64,000 bases of DNA from Halothiobacillus neapolitanus c2 (GCF_000024765.1 NC_013422.1:1941501-2005500), one strand, 5' to 3'. Shown: positions 8,851-18,957, counted from the stretch's first letter. Numbers and translations are program-made. Notes: a model not told the origin generated them from the letters alone.

Positions 8851-10080
8851 ATGTCCATTCATACCCCGCTCCCCCGCTCGTCCAAACGCACACGCGCCCT
8901 GTTTCTAGGCCCAGCCTTTGTGGCGGCGATCGGCTATATCGACCCGGGCAATTACGCCACCAATATCCAGGCTGGCGCCGATTACGGTTATTTGTTGCTA
9001 TGGGTCGTGGTCTGGGCGAATCTCATGGCCGCGCTCATCCAGATGCTTTCCGCAAAGCTTGGTCTGGCGACTGGAGAGTCACTCGCCTCTATGCTGGGCA
9101 AACGTTTGCCGCGCTGGGCTGTTTACCCGTATTGGATACAGGCAGAGATTCTGGCCATGGCGACCGATATTGCCGAATTTATCGGCGCGGCGCTTGGCTT
9201 CAAGCTTCTGTTCGGCTTCACGTTGATGGAAGGGGCTGTCATCACCGCAATCATCAGTTGGGCCGTATTGAGCCTTGAAACCCGTAATCTCAAAACACTG
9301 CAAATCGTGATTGGCGGCATGTTGCTCACTGTTGCCCTGATCTACGTTGCCGAATTATTGTTCAGCCACCCGCACCCGGCTTCCGTGCTTGAAGGGGCAT
9401 TAATCCCCGGTTTTGATGGCCGGGACAGCGTTTTTCTGGCCGCAGGCATTTTAGGCGCGACGGTTATGCCGCACGTTATCTATCTGCATTCGGCGATGAG
9501 CAAGGCAGAACTGGTGAGATATGGCAAAATTCACCGCAAAACGATTTTCCGCAGCACCAAATGGGATGTCGCCATCGCCATGACCATCGCCGGATTCGTG
9601 AATCTGTCCATGCTCGCCATGGCCGCTGCGGTCTTTTATGGCAATCCCTCGGCCGAGTCAGGCAACATCGAGAATGCGCACGAAACGCTTACTCCTCTGC
9701 TGGGCACCATCGCAGCTCAAATCTTCGGTGCGAGCCTGCTCATTGCCGGCTTGGCCTCGACCATTGTCGGCACGCTGGCCGGGCAGGAGATCATGAGTGG
9801 TTTTGTGCGTTTCCGCATTCCGCTCTGGCTGCGGCGCGCCATCACCATGACGCCTTCGTTCATCATCATCGCGCTTGGTTTAAATGTGACCCAAGTGCTG
9901 GTCTACAGCCAGGTGGTGCTTTCATTCGGTATTGCGCTGGCGCTGATCCCGCTGGTGCTGTTTACCAGCGATCGACGTTTGATGCGCGGCTATGCTAACC
10001 CGGCCTGGGTTAAATGGTTGGGATGGAGCACCGTGGCGGTGGTGGTTAGTTTGAACGGCTATTTATTGGCGACCAGTTAA
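8851..10080 (+). CDS. mntH: Nramp-family Mn2+/Fe2+ transporter
   Basis: A 409-residue proton-coupled divalent metal importer with about 11 membrane helices. The metal-site residues are visible: Asp31 and Asn34 in the DPGN motif of helix 1, and Ala203 and Met206 in GATVMPH of helix 6, with His208. This is the canonical transition-metal selecting set rather than the Mg-type variant. The gene stands alone between the two-component genes and the convergent GGDEF/EAL gene, and is preceded by a striking palindromic operator. That suggests control by intracellular Mn or Fe. Confidence 0.93.
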   Translation: MSIHTPLPRSSKRTRALFLGPAFVAAIGYIDPGNYATNIQAGADYGYLLLWVVVWANLMAALIQMLSAKLGLATGESLASMLGKRLPRWAVYPYWIQAEILAMATDIAEFIGAALGFKLLFGFTLMEGAVITAIISWAVLSLETRNLKTLQIVIGGMLLTVALIYVAELLFSHPHPASVLEGALIPGFDGRDSVFLAAGILGATVMPHVIYLHSAMSKAELVRYGKIHRKTIFRSTKWDVAIAMTIAGFVNLSMLAMAAAVFYGNPSAESGNIENAHETLTPLLGTIAAQIFGASLLIAGLASTIVGTLAGQEIMSGFVRFRIPLWLRRAITMTPSFIIIALGLNVTQVLVYSQVVLSFGIALALIPLVLFTSDRRLMRGYANPAWVKWLGWSTVAVVVSLNGYLLATS

Positions 10081-10083
10081 GGC

Positions 10084-12552
10084 TTAAAAAGGGCGCTCAA
10101 GCGGCGGGTAGAAGTAATAGCCTTGCGAGTCGTCGATACCGATCTCGCAGACTTGGTGATAAATAGCCTCGTTGGATACGAATTCCGCCACCGTCCGAAT
10201 ACCCATTTCATGCGCAAAATCGCAGATGTGCTGCACGATAATCTGCGAATTACGATCATGCGGTAATGTCCTGATCAAGCTGCCATCGATCTTGAGGATA
10301 TCCATGTCCAACTTGATCAGATGATCGAAGTTCGAATAGCCGGAACCAAAGTCATCGATGGCGAACAGGCATCCTTTTGCCTTGAACCGTTGAATAAAGG
10401 CACTGACAACCTCGTAGTTGTTCACACCTTCGCTTTCCAGAATCTCAAACACGAGCAGATGGCCCATGCCGGTTTCCGTTAACCGCTGCGCGAGGTACTC
10501 CGATAATTCCTGATTCATCAAATCTTCGGTCGAAAGATTGATGCTGACCGGAATCGTGCTTTCCTTGAACACGTCCAGCACCTTGTCGATCATCATCCGG
10601 GTCAACTGGCTATAGAGTTTGGTTTTCTTCGCAACATCCAGAAACTGGTATGGGCTGATGACCTGACCATCCGTGTCGATCATGCGGATCAACGCCTCAT
10701 ACTTGGTCACTTTTTGCGTTTTGTTATCCACGATGGGTTGGAAGTAAGGCACGATCCGCGATGTTTCGATGGCATCTCTGATTCGCTTGTACCAGGCAAT
10801 GTTGTTTTCCTGCTGCCTCGTCGAATCCAAACCATCAAACAGGCCAATGCTCTGATGATCCAATTTAGCCTGCTTGATCGCAGCCGAAGCATGGGCCACA
10901 CCACGATCAACGCCGTGGGCCACACCCACCGTGATGGTCAGCACGATCTCCACGCCCGCCACCATGAATGCTGTATTAGCCGTTGCAGCGATCAAATCGA
11001 CAAAGAAGAGCCTGACTTCGGATAGCGATTCGGCAGATCTGAAATACAGCGCAAATTCATCACCCCCCATTTTGTACAGCTGAATATCTTCCCGGCCTTG
11101 GGCACGCGCTTTCAACCACAGTCCATACTTTTTCAGGAGCGCATCACCGATATCCACACCATAGACAGCGTTAATATCACTGAAACGATCAATATTGATC
11201 AAACCGATCAAACCACCGGAGTTGGTATTCATTTGGTCGATAAATGCCACTCGATTCGGCAAGCCGGTATCTGCATCGGTCGTCAGATGATGTTGTAACT
11301 GTTCGCGATATTCAAATGCTCGGATGGCAAAGCCGATATCCCCCGCAAGCTCCTCCAGCATCGCAATTTCCTGCAGATCAATACCTGACGCACGCAATGC
11401 GAAGACAACCAGCACGCCCATCGGATCATCATGAACATTTGAGATAAGCGGAAGCGCAATAACGGAACCTGCATCTTTTTGAGCCGCCAGCAACTGCCAG
11501 GGTGCACGAGGTAAATCGGGCGCCGTAGCATCATGCGATATCTGCTCAACCACGACGGCTCGCTTGGTCATAAACGCTTGGATAAACGGATTTCCCACAT
11601 CGAGCTCGGCACCGTCGGTCATCAAACGCCCGAGACATAATGGATTATCCTCATTAATAGAGCAGGCACGCACCATCAATTGCGCCTGCTCCGCTCGCAA
11701 GATCATGCAGACGCTATAGCCGGGATGACGCGCGAGCCGACTCACACTTTGATCCATTAATTCTCGGACATTTTTTGACGTAATAAGCAGCTGATTAATA
11801 TCAGCCACTGTCCGTAATACGCTATCGAGGTAAGTGGTACGCGCCAGCGACTGCTTTAATTCATACTGCTTTTGGCGTAAAGAGCCGAATGTATCATTGA
11901 GTGTTCGGTTCAACTCACTCAACTCGTCGATAAAAAAATAACCAAGCCGTGCATTTCCATCCCGCGCATCATTTATGATCCGCACGAACGGCACGGTAAT
12001 TATTCTATCCGCAACAATATAAACGGCTATGGCAATCAGACCCAAGGCAATAAATAGACTAAATCCATAAAAGAATGCGATCCGGTTCATGCGATCAAAA
12101 ACATACTGACTATCTAGCGTAATCAGCAATACAATTTGATTCGCATCTGTATTATTTTCGTAAAAATTTACTGTTTTCTGATAATGAACATGTCCTTTAA
12201 CAAAACCCTGCGCCAAATCGGTCATGGGAAAATAATTTTTCCCTAGCAACTGGCCAACCAAAGACCGCGAAGAAGAAACACTGATATGCACGCCATCAAC
12301 CGAAACAGAAATGACCGACAACGATTGATTGACTGCCACAGCCCGATCGAGCACGGTCTGTATCTGAGAGATTGGACTTTCACCAAGCGTATGGCGAAGA
12401 TCACTTTCGATATAAAATAAATTCTGATTCAGATCATCAGCCAATGATTGCAACATCAAATTGCGTTCAACAATAAAAAAACTTACAGCAAGGATTGTAA
12501 CCAGTATCCCAATACCGACGGCTGCCAATGAAGTGAATCGATTAATTTTCAT
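10084..12552 (-). CDS. membrane GAF-GGDEF-EAL c-di-GMP signalling protein
   Basis: An 822-residue inner-membrane protein. It has membrane segments at about 8-28 and 158-182 flanking a periplasmic sensor region, a linker, and a GAF-like domain (about 245-415). The GGDEF domain has intact GGDEF at 496-500. The EAL domain has EAL at 619-621 and the downstream NLS, FEILESEG, DDFGSG, KIDG, VAEF and QGYYF motifs, so cyclase and phosphodiesterase sites both look intact. The RxxD inhibitory site before GGDEF reads REDI, so product inhibition is probably lost. It lies 12 bp after a periplasmic binding-protein gene and was probably made with it as a sensor pair. Confidence 0.92.
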   Translation of the reverse strand: MKINRFTSLAAVGIGILVTILAVSFFIVERNLMLQSLADDLNQNLFYIESDLRHTLGESPISQIQTVLDRAVAVNQSLSVISVSVDGVHISVSSSRSLVGQLLGKNYFPMTDLAQGFVKGHVHYQKTVNFYENNTDANQIVLLITLDSQYVFDRMNRIAFFYGFSLFIALGLIAIAVYIVADRIITVPFVRIINDARDGNARLGYFFIDELSELNRTLNDTFGSLRQKQYELKQSLARTTYLDSVLRTVADINQLLITSKNVRELMDQSVSRLARHPGYSVCMILRAEQAQLMVRACSINEDNPLCLGRLMTDGAELDVGNPFIQAFMTKRAVVVEQISHDATAPDLPRAPWQLLAAQKDAGSVIALPLISNVHDDPMGVLVVFALRASGIDLQEIAMLEELAGDIGFAIRAFEYREQLQHHLTTDADTGLPNRVAFIDQMNTNSGGLIGLINIDRFSDINAVYGVDIGDALLKKYGLWLKARAQGREDIQLYKMGGDEFALYFRSAESLSEVRLFFVDLIAATANTAFMVAGVEIVLTITVGVAHGVDRGVAHASAAIKQAKLDHQSIGLFDGLDSTRQQENNIAWYKRIRDAIETSRIVPYFQPIVDNKTQKVTKYEALIRMIDTDGQVISPYQFLDVAKKTKLYSQLTRMMIDKVLDVFKESTIPVSINLSTEDLMNQELSEYLAQRLTETGMGHLLVFEILESEGVNNYEVVSAFIQRFKAKGCLFAIDDFGSGYSNFDHLIKLDMDILKIDGSLIRTLPHDRNSQIIVQHICDFAHEMGIRTVAEFVSNEAIYHQVCEIGIDDSQGYYFYPPLERPF

Positions 12553-12564
12553 GGATTATCATAA

Positions 12565-13461
12565 TCACGGGATTCTTTCATCAACACGCACCCCTTGTCT
12601 TTTCATATACTTAAGCATTTCCGGATCGACCTGTTGATCAAGCCAGACGATGTCGCGGGTTGACGCCATAAACTGATCGAATGTTTGTCCTTCCAGGTAG
12701 CCTTTAACACTGTCGTAGAAAGTTTTTGGGTCCGAATGGAACACGGCCAAAGCGCGATCGAAAATCTCTTTGAGTTTTACGAAATCCGCTCTGTTTTTAG
12801 CGTATACCTGTCGATTAACGAACAAGCCATCCACAACGATAAACGATTTAAGAGAACGCGTTGAAGCAATGGTTTGAAAACCATGCTGATGCAATTGCGT
12901 CAAATAGGGCGAATATGAAAGCACAAGCATGGGCGCGGGGCCGGGTTTTAACAACAGCATCATTTCCTGAGCGCGGTTGGTCAATTCGAAAGCATGATCC
13001 TTCAGGCCATTTTCATTGATGAACGCGTGGAACATATCCCGCTGGAGTGAATCTCGCTCCAGATAGACCTTGATTGGCTTTGATTCGGCTTGCAGGGCAG
13101 CGAGTGTCCGGTTGGAAAGAATGGCATCGGCGCCATTGGAACGATCAGTCAGAAAAACGGTTTCCAGCGCGTCAGGGTGCGCGAAGTGAAGCAGCTCATA
13201 TTGCGTGGCGGTGAAACCCTGCACAAAACCATTCTCGTAAAGCCGACGGTTTTCAGATAGGTCGACAAGCCACAAAAAACGAAACGGTGTGTTTTTTAGC
13301 CAACCCTTTTCCTGCGCATAGATAAAGGGGGTAAACCCCACCCAAGGATTTGAAGATATTCGAATCTCGGGATGATCAAGATTCTCGACATAACGATAAC
13401 CCAGCGCACTCGCAGCAATGATCAACAACCCCAGTAGTGCGATGTAGGTTTTACGCATCAC
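12565..13461 (-). CDS. periplasmic substrate-binding protein, NMT1/SsuA-like, c-di-GMP-protein associated
   Basis: A 298-residue exported or membrane-anchored protein with an N-terminal hydrophobic segment (about 7-22). Its mature part resembles ABC nitrate/sulfonate/taurine-type binding proteins (SSNPWVGFTPFIYAQEKGWL, then a GFTATQYELLHFA segment that fits the two-lobed fold). No permease or ATPase gene is near. Instead the membrane GGDEF/EAL gene follows by 12 bp, so the protein is likely a ligand sensor that feeds c-di-GMP signalling rather than an importer component. The ligand is unknown; oxyanion, sulfonate or pyrimidine-like compounds are possible. Confidence 0.8.
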   Translation of the reverse strand: MMRKTYIALLGLLIIAASALGYRYVENLDHPEIRISSNPWVGFTPFIYAQEKGWLKNTPFRFLWLVDLSENRRLYENGFVQGFTATQYELLHFAHPDALETVFLTDRSNGADAILSNRTLAALQAESKPIKVYLERDSLQRDMFHAFINENGLKDHAFELTNRAQEMMLLLKPGPAPMLVLSYSPYLTQLHQHGFQTIASTRSLKSFIVVDGLFVNRQVYAKNRADFVKLKEIFDRALAVFHSDPKTFYDSVKGYLEGQTFDQFMASTRDIVWLDQQVDPEMLKYMKRQGVRVDERIP

Positions 13462-13507
13462 TCAGTTCCAGGAAGGTCTTCACTCTAGCCACCAACCGGC
13501 TGCCGCG

Positions 13508-14029
13508 CTAATGCGCCACTAATTCATTGAGTCGTTTTTCAAGATCGGTGGGCGTGCAAACAGGGCTGAGTGCTGTGATGTTTGCGGATTTTAATTGAAT
13601 CCAATTCAAGCAATCCGCTTTCGGCTCGATGGTTGCGGGCACTTGATTAGCCTCGCGGATCAAAGCGACCGAATAAGTGCGTTCCTTCAATTTGGGTAGC
13701 GCAAACATCTTGCTGATCATCCACGGCATGCGGTGAATGTCGGAAAGGTAAACCAGATGATGGGCATCCATTTGCTTTTGACCAAACTTCGCCAACATCG
13801 GATCGGCCCATTCATCCACATCCTTGGCATTTGCAAAAACAATCACCGACGCATCGCCCGGCAATTGGACGGGCATATCGTGCTGATTGGTTAATTTCAG
13901 GCTGGGAAAGGGCTGCCCCACCACTTGAGATTCGTTCTGAGCAACAGCAGGAGGCGCATCTGCCCATGCCGAGATACTCAAAAAACTTACGCCACCTAAA
14001 GCGACAATAACAGCCAGCATGTAACGCAT
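13508..14029 (-). CDS. exported protein with thioredoxin-fold-like sequence, no CxxC
   Basis: A 173-residue protein with a signal peptide (cleavage probably after AWA, about residue 23). After it comes a segment that reads like the start of peroxiredoxin/thioredoxin-like domains (VGQPFPSLKLTNQHDMPVQL, then a hydrophobic strand VIVFANAKD). There is no CxxC; only two well-separated cysteines occur near the C-terminus (in KADCLNW and SPVCTP), which could form a disulfide. Function unknown. It lies in a row of periplasmic genes (binding protein and rhodanese, same strand) but is spaced from both. Confidence 0.65.
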   Translation of the reverse strand: MRYMLAVIVALGGVSFLSISAWADAPPAVAQNESQVVGQPFPSLKLTNQHDMPVQLPGDASVIVFANAKDVDEWADPMLAKFGQKQMDAHHLVYLSDIHRMPWMISKMFALPKLKERTYSVALIREANQVPATIEPKADCLNWIQLKSANITALSPVCTPTDLEKRLNELVAH

Positions 14030-14214
14030 ATCTATCTCTCGAAGTTGAATTAAGGAAACTTCATCACTGTATCTTGGAAATACGGCCTAAATCCATTTAT
14101 TGCGCCATGAAAACATCGGTTTTCACCAATTCTGTTGTACGAAGGTTTGTTCATATCCTCACGCAGCAAAATTTCAATCAACGTAGACCGCAAATACCAG
14201 CAACCATGCCGTGA

Positions 14215-15030
14215 TCACAGCGTATCGTAAAACGCCTTGGCACCGCCTTTCATAAACCAATAATTGTGCAAGCCTTGTTCTTTGAGGTAGTACTGCAACC
14301 ATTGCACCTGGTGGCCGGTGGCGTCGATAAAGAACATCGCACGGTTCTCCTGCTTGGACCGACTCACCCAATCCTCGAGTCGAGCGTTATCCAAAGGCAC
14401 ATGCACATCACGCATTTGGAACAAGGAAACACCCGCGCGCTGACCCGCATCCCGGATATCCAGCACAATCGCATTCGGATCACCCATGACGCGCTCATAA
14501 AAATCGCGCGGGCTCAAAAGGTGTGCCGCAAAATCAGCCTTCGAAATCAACTGGCCGGCCGACTGCATTTTCTTTCCAAGCAAATCGGTCTTGCCGGGGT
14601 TGGCTTCCGCCCAGTGAAAAATGCCTGCATCATAAACGAGTACCTGCTTCACACCCGACTGGATGGCGCGCACGGCAGCCTTGTAGGATTTTTCGCATGT
14701 CGTACCGTTGCAATAAAAGACCAAGGGCTTTTTCGTCTTGTCCGCCAATGCCTTAACACTCTGATCGAAACCCGGGGAAGACAAAGGCACCGATTCGGCG
14801 CCTTCGATGTGGAGTGTCTGGTATTCGTATTCCGAACGTGCGTCGATGATCGTGTAGTTATTAAAGTGGGCCAACAAATCTGCCGTGGAGATTGGTTTGA
14901 CACCCACCGTTTCATACTGCGCCCGCAGGGGAAATTTCATTTCATCAGCCGATGCCACGGCCATACCAACCGTTGCACCGCTCAACAGCAGAGCACAGGC
15001 AAGCCCCAAACCCGTTCGACCACAATACAT
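14215..15030 (-). CDS. periplasmic tandem-rhodanese sulfurtransferase
   Basis: A 271-residue exported protein (signal about 1-28). The first rhodanese domain (about 45-135) has catalytic Cys107 in the loop FYCNGTTC. The second (about 155-265) has the fold's DIRD and DATG strands but no cysteine in the loop (FIDATGHQVQ), so it is probably non-catalytic. The start at 15030 was chosen for the strong AAGGAG site 6 bp upstream; longer frames would lose the signal peptide. Rhodaneses move sulfane sulfur from thiosulfate or persulfides, which fits a sulfur oxidiser. It is divergent from a lipoprotein gene. Confidence 0.88.
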   Translation of the reverse strand: MYCGRTGLGLACALLLSGATVGMAVASADEMKFPLRAQYETVGVKPISTADLLAHFNNYTIIDARSEYEYQTLHIEGAESVPLSSPGFDQSVKALADKTKKPLVFYCNGTTCEKSYKAAVRAIQSGVKQVLVYDAGIFHWAEANPGKTDLLGKKMQSAGQLISKADFAAHLLSPRDFYERVMGDPNAIVLDIRDAGQRAGVSLFQMRDVHVPLDNARLEDWVSRSKQENRAMFFIDATGHQVQWLQYYLKEQGLHNYWFMKGGAKAFYDTL

Positions 15031-15205
15031 AACCAACTCCTTGATAGGTAAAAAAGAAACACGAGCACAAGAGCCAAGAGAACAACGAAATCTGCGCCAA
15101 TGGCTACGCGTGTCGACCTTCATGCTCAGGCACTTAAGCATCCATTTTGGCGGTGCATCTGATACATTGCGGCCTCATTCTTGTTCAGTTTTCAGGATCG
15201 CGCAA

Positions 15206-15919
15206 ATGTTCCGAAGCCCTATCAGCCGCATTTTTCCGATTTTTCAGCGCCTCATCGTCGCTCTGTTGCTGGGCACGGCCATTGCTGCCTGCACTGCGAA
15301 AGCGCCGGATCACCCCTTCTTGCCGTGGGATATCAAAGTGTTTCCGGACGGCACCAGTGCGGTTTTCGGCGTCCATTTGGGCAAGGACTCCCTGCTTGAA
15401 TTCAAACGGGTGTACGACCAGAAAGCAGATTTGGCCATCTTTGTGGATCCGGATAAGAGAGCCTCGCTTGAAGCGTATTTTGGCACCATGAACGTGGGCG
15501 CCTTGACAGCCAGTGTTGCCATCGTCGCCAAAACCGATCCAAAGGAACTGAACGAGTGGATTGCAAACAATCACGCCAAGCCGGACCCGACACCCAGCGG
15601 TGCCTGGAAGTACCCGATGACCGACGAACACATTCGCAAAGCGCAGTATTTCCCGATCGAGTCCATTACCTACCGGCCAGCCGCGAAATACACGACCGAC
15701 CTGATCGATCGCCATTTCGGCAAACCGGAGGAAATCCGGAACACCAAGGGCAGCACCCAGTACTGGCTCTATCCCAAGAAAGGCCTGCTGATCGTCGTCA
15801 ACAGCGATGGCAAGGATCTGTTCCAGTACATTTCACCCAAGGACTTCGGTGTTCTGGCGTCCACCATTGCATCAGACGCCCCGCCAAATACCAAAGCGGA
15901 GCAGCCCGCCAGTAAATAG
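15206..15919 (+). CDS. predicted lipoprotein of unknown function
   Basis: A 237-residue protein with a lipoprotein signal: a hydrophobic core at about 13-26 and a lipobox IAAC with Cys29. The body has no family I recognise. It is predicted mixed alpha/beta and ends in a Pro/Lys/Ala tail. The start at 15206 places the signal peptide at the N-terminus. It is divergent from the rhodanese gene (175 bp apart) and its stop is 2 bp from the convergent prfC stop, so it is monocistronic. Confidence 0.75.
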   Translation: MFRSPISRIFPIFQRLIVALLLGTAIAACTAKAPDHPFLPWDIKVFPDGTSAVFGVHLGKDSLLEFKRVYDQKADLAIFVDPDKRASLEAYFGTMNVGALTASVAIVAKTDPKELNEWIANNHAKPDPTPSGAWKYPMTDEHIRKAQYFPIESITYRPAAKYTTDLIDRHFGKPEEIRNTKGSTQYWLYPKKGLLIVVNSDGKDLFQYISPKDFGVLASTIASDAPPNTKAEQPASK

Positions 15920-15921
15920 GT

Positions 15922-17532
15922 TCACTCCGCCGAAGCGGTGTAATCGCCGTGCTCTCGCGTGGCGAGGAAACGCACATCCTTCCAGCGCTCCTGCGCCATT
16001 TGCAGGTTGACGCGCGTGGGGGCGATGTAGACGAGATCCCCCGCATGATCGAGCGCGAGGTTGGCTTCGTTTTTGTCTTTGAATTCCTCTAATCGCTTCG
16101 GGTCGTCGCATTCGATCCAGCGGGCCGTGGTTACGTTCACTTGTTCGAACTGGCAATCGACGGAATACTCGGTTTTCAACCGTTCGGAAACCACCTCAAA
16201 CTGCAACACGCCCACCGCACCTAGAATCAGATCATTGTTGATCATCGGCTTGTAGAGCTGGGTGGCACCCTCTTCACATAACTGGCTCAATCCCTTGAGC
16301 AATTGCTTGGACTTGAGCGGATCCCGGAGTCGCGCACGGCGGAACAGTTCCGGCGCAAAGTTCGGTATACCAGTGAAGGCCAGACGCTCGCCTTCGGTGA
16401 AGGTATCGCCAATGCGGATCGTGCCGTGGTTGTGGATACCGATGATGTCGCCCGGAAAGGCTTCTTCCAGCCGTTCACGGTCGGAGGACATGAACGTCAG
16501 CGCGTCGGGGATTTTGATGTCACGGTTCAAACGCACATGCTTGACCTTCATGCCGCGCGAAAACTTGCCCGAGCAGATGCGAAAAAACGCGATCCGGTCA
16601 CGGTGCTGCGGGTCCATGTTGGCCTGAATCTTAAACACGAAACCGGAGAACTTATCCTCGGTCGGCAACACCTCGCGCGCCGTGCTGGGACGTGGCTGCG
16701 GGCCGGGCGCGGCTTCAACGAACCCATCGAGCAATTCCTGCACACCAAAGTTATTCATGGCCGAGCCGAAATAAACCGGCGACAACTCACCGCGCAGATA
16801 CGCATCGTGGTCGTAGGTATCGGCCGCTCCCTGCACCAGCTCGATTTCCATGCGCAACTCATCGGCCTGATCGCCCAGCAGCTCGTCCAGTTCGGGGTTA
16901 TTCAAGCCCTTGATTTCGGTTTTGGACTGCGCACGCGTCGGCAATGATGGGCCGTACAGAATCACCCGATCTTCATACAGGTGATAAACCCCCTTGAAGC
17001 GTTTACCCATGCCAATCGGCCAGGTAATGGGCGCACAACGAATCTTCAAGACGGATTCGATTTCATCGAGCAGTTCCAGCGGCTCCTTGCCCTCGCGGTC
17101 CATCTTGTTGATGAACGAAATGATCGGCGTATCGCGCAGACGGCACACATCCATCAGCTTGATGGTGCGTGCCTCGACGCCCTTGGCCACATCGATCACC
17201 ATTAGCGCCGAATCCACCGCCGTCAATACGCGGTAGGTATCTTCCGAGAAGTCTTCGTGGCCCGGTGTGTCGAGCAGGTTGACGATGTGATCCTTGTACG
17301 GAAACTGCATCACGGAGCTGCTGACCGAAATCCCCCGCTCCTTCTCCATGGCCATCCAGTCGGAAGTCGCATGGCGGGTGGATTTACGCCCCTTGACCGT
17401 TCCGGCCATCTGAATGGCGCCGCCGAACAGCAGCAACTTCTCCGTAATCGTCGTTTTACCCGCATCGGGGTGCGAAATGATCGCAAAGGTGCGCCGACGC
17501 ATGGTTTCGGCAGCAAAATCAAGGGCAGTCAT
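15922..17532 (-). CDS. prfC: peptide chain release factor 3
   Basis: RF3 is the GTPase that recycles RF1/RF2 from the ribosome after termination. The 536-residue length is typical. G1 is HPDAGKT (21-27), followed by the RF3 switch-I segment [12 protein letters not shown], the G3 DTPGHEDF and the G4 NKMDRE. An EF-Tu-like domain 2 and the RF3 C-terminal domain follow. It is monocistronic and convergent with the lipoprotein gene. Confidence 0.97.
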   Translation of the reverse strand: MTALDFAAETMRRRTFAIISHPDAGKTTITEKLLLFGGAIQMAGTVKGRKSTRHATSDWMAMEKERGISVSSSVMQFPYKDHIVNLLDTPGHEDFSEDTYRVLTAVDSALMVIDVAKGVEARTIKLMDVCRLRDTPIISFINKMDREGKEPLELLDEIESVLKIRCAPITWPIGMGKRFKGVYHLYEDRVILYGPSLPTRAQSKTEIKGLNNPELDELLGDQADELRMEIELVQGAADTYDHDAYLRGELSPVYFGSAMNNFGVQELLDGFVEAAPGPQPRPSTAREVLPTEDKFSGFVFKIQANMDPQHRDRIAFFRICSGKFSRGMKVKHVRLNRDIKIPDALTFMSSDRERLEEAFPGDIIGIHNHGTIRIGDTFTEGERLAFTGIPNFAPELFRRARLRDPLKSKQLLKGLSQLCEEGATQLYKPMINNDLILGAVGVLQFEVVSERLKTEYSVDCQFEQVNVTTARWIECDDPKRLEEFKDKNEANLALDHAGDLVYIAPTRVNLQMAQERWKDVRFLATREHGDYTASAE

Positions 17533-17623
17533 AAAAATCCATCCGCTAGCGGAGAAAACAAAACCGGCATTCTAGCAGTATGCGCGCGCATCGCAGGATC
17601 TATGGGTATTTTGAACGGTCGAT

Positions 17624-17818
17624 ATGCCGCCCTTGGTGCAAGATCTCACGCTCATCAACCCGATGCGCTATCTCATGATTATCCTGATTATCCTGCGGGG
17701 CGGTTTTCTTGAAGGCAGCTCGTTTTACTCCCTGCTCGATGAATTTTGGCCTTTGGCGGCCATTAGGCTGATCACTCTGGCCAGCGCTGGCTGGTTATTC
17801 CACCATCGAATGAATTGA
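17624..17818 (+). pseudogene. C-terminal remnant of an ABC-2 type transporter permease
   Basis: About 65 in-frame codons resemble the last periplasmic loop and final membrane helix of ABC-2 permeases (YhhJ-like): MPPLVQDLTLINPMRYL, then LRGGFLEGSSF, and a closing helix ending in RMN. The family consensus has NPLRY followed by an RG(I/V)FLKG motif. There is no upstream open reading frame (a TGA lies 12 bp before) and no partner ATPase, so this is a 5'-truncated relic. A short duplicated stretch around 17676-17693 (ATTATCCTG twice) adds extra residues before RGGF. Confidence 0.5.
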
Positions 17819-17922
17819 TCATTACGGCGAAGCCATTGATCGTGACAGCAAAGCCTTGGTATTAAGCAGTGAATCGCCTGCGGTGCTATTCTTCCGTTTT
17901 CAGATTTACCGAAATAAACGAC

Positions 17923-18957
17923 ATGAATAACGAGTGGATACAGTTTTTGCAAGCACACCCGGAACCAGTTGATCCCGCCAGCTCATCTGCGGCTGGTTGG
18001 GCCCCGCTGGACACGCGAACCAGCTTGCTTGTCAGCGGAGAGGAAGCGGGCGAATTCCTGCAAGCCATGCTGACGCAAGAAATTTTGTTGCTCGATGGGA
18101 CTCATGCGGCACGCGGCGCGCTGTGTAACGCCAAGGGGCGAATTTCAACTACGGTGCTCATCCATCCGCTGCGACCGCAAGGCAGAGAACAAGGCAGCGA
18201 ACAAAGTATGACCTATCGCCTGACTGTGCCCTCCGAGCTTGCCGCCGATCTCTTAAAAACACTGAAGTTGTACGTGCTTCGTCGCCGTGTGGTTATCAAT
18301 GGTAACGACGACTGGCAAAATATTGGCGTTCTGAACCCCGATCCAGCCTTTCTAGCCGATTTGGGTATAGCTGCGTCAGCATCAGATCCACTCGCACAGA
18401 GCACTTTGCCCTCGGGCGTGATCGTGACATGGGAGCATATGGGTGACGACGCTCGACTTTCGTTACAGGGACCGACCAGTGTTCTGTTGACACTTGCCCC
18501 GCATTTGCCGCAACGCACCTCAAACAGCGCATGGCAATGCGCCGAAATTAACGATGGCATTCCAACCATCACCCAGGAAACGGCACTGCATTTCGTACCC
18601 CAGTGGCTAAACTTGGATCAATTGAACGCCGTGAGCTTCAAAAAGGGTTGTTATCCCGGCCAGGAGGTTGTCGCCAGACTGCATTATCTGGGTAAATCCA
18701 ATCGGCGCATGATCAAGGGTTCTACCCGTTTGACCGATCCGGTTACGCCACGATCAGTCATTTATCCTGCCAATAGCCCAGAGACCGAAGCAGGGGAAAT
18801 TGTACGCAGCGCGATTTGCCGGGTTGGCAACGAGAACATGCAGGTCTTTCTCGCGGTCATACGCTTGAATCATTTGCACGACGAACTCCTCATCGAAGGG
18901 CAACCGTGCACATTGCAACCCGGCCCTTTTCTTGAGACGGCAGAACAACGACACTGA
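17923..18957 (+). CDS. ygfZ: folate-binding Fe-S cluster protein YgfZ
   Basis: YgfZ is a tetrahydrofolate-binding protein related to GcvT that helps make or repair Fe-S enzymes such as MiaB. The 344-residue protein contains the diagnostic KGCYPGQE motif with Cys243. The N-terminal LLVSGEEAGEFLQAMLTQ segment matches the GcvT-like fold. The start at ATG 17923 was chosen because homology begins shortly after it. It is followed by thiG after 164 bp. That gap shows no TPP riboswitch. Confidence 0.93.
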   Translation: MNNEWIQFLQAHPEPVDPASSSAAGWAPLDTRTSLLVSGEEAGEFLQAMLTQEILLLDGTHAARGALCNAKGRISTTVLIHPLRPQGREQGSEQSMTYRLTVPSELAADLLKTLKLYVLRRRVVINGNDDWQNIGVLNPDPAFLADLGIAASASDPLAQSTLPSGVIVTWEHMGDDARLSLQGPTSVLLTLAPHLPQRTSNSAWQCAEINDGIPTITQETALHFVPQWLNLDQLNAVSFKKGCYPGQEVVARLHYLGKSNRRMIKGSTRLTDPVTPRSVIYPANSPETEAGEIVRSAICRVGNENMQVFLAVIRLNHLHDELLIEGQPCTLQPGPFLETAEQRH

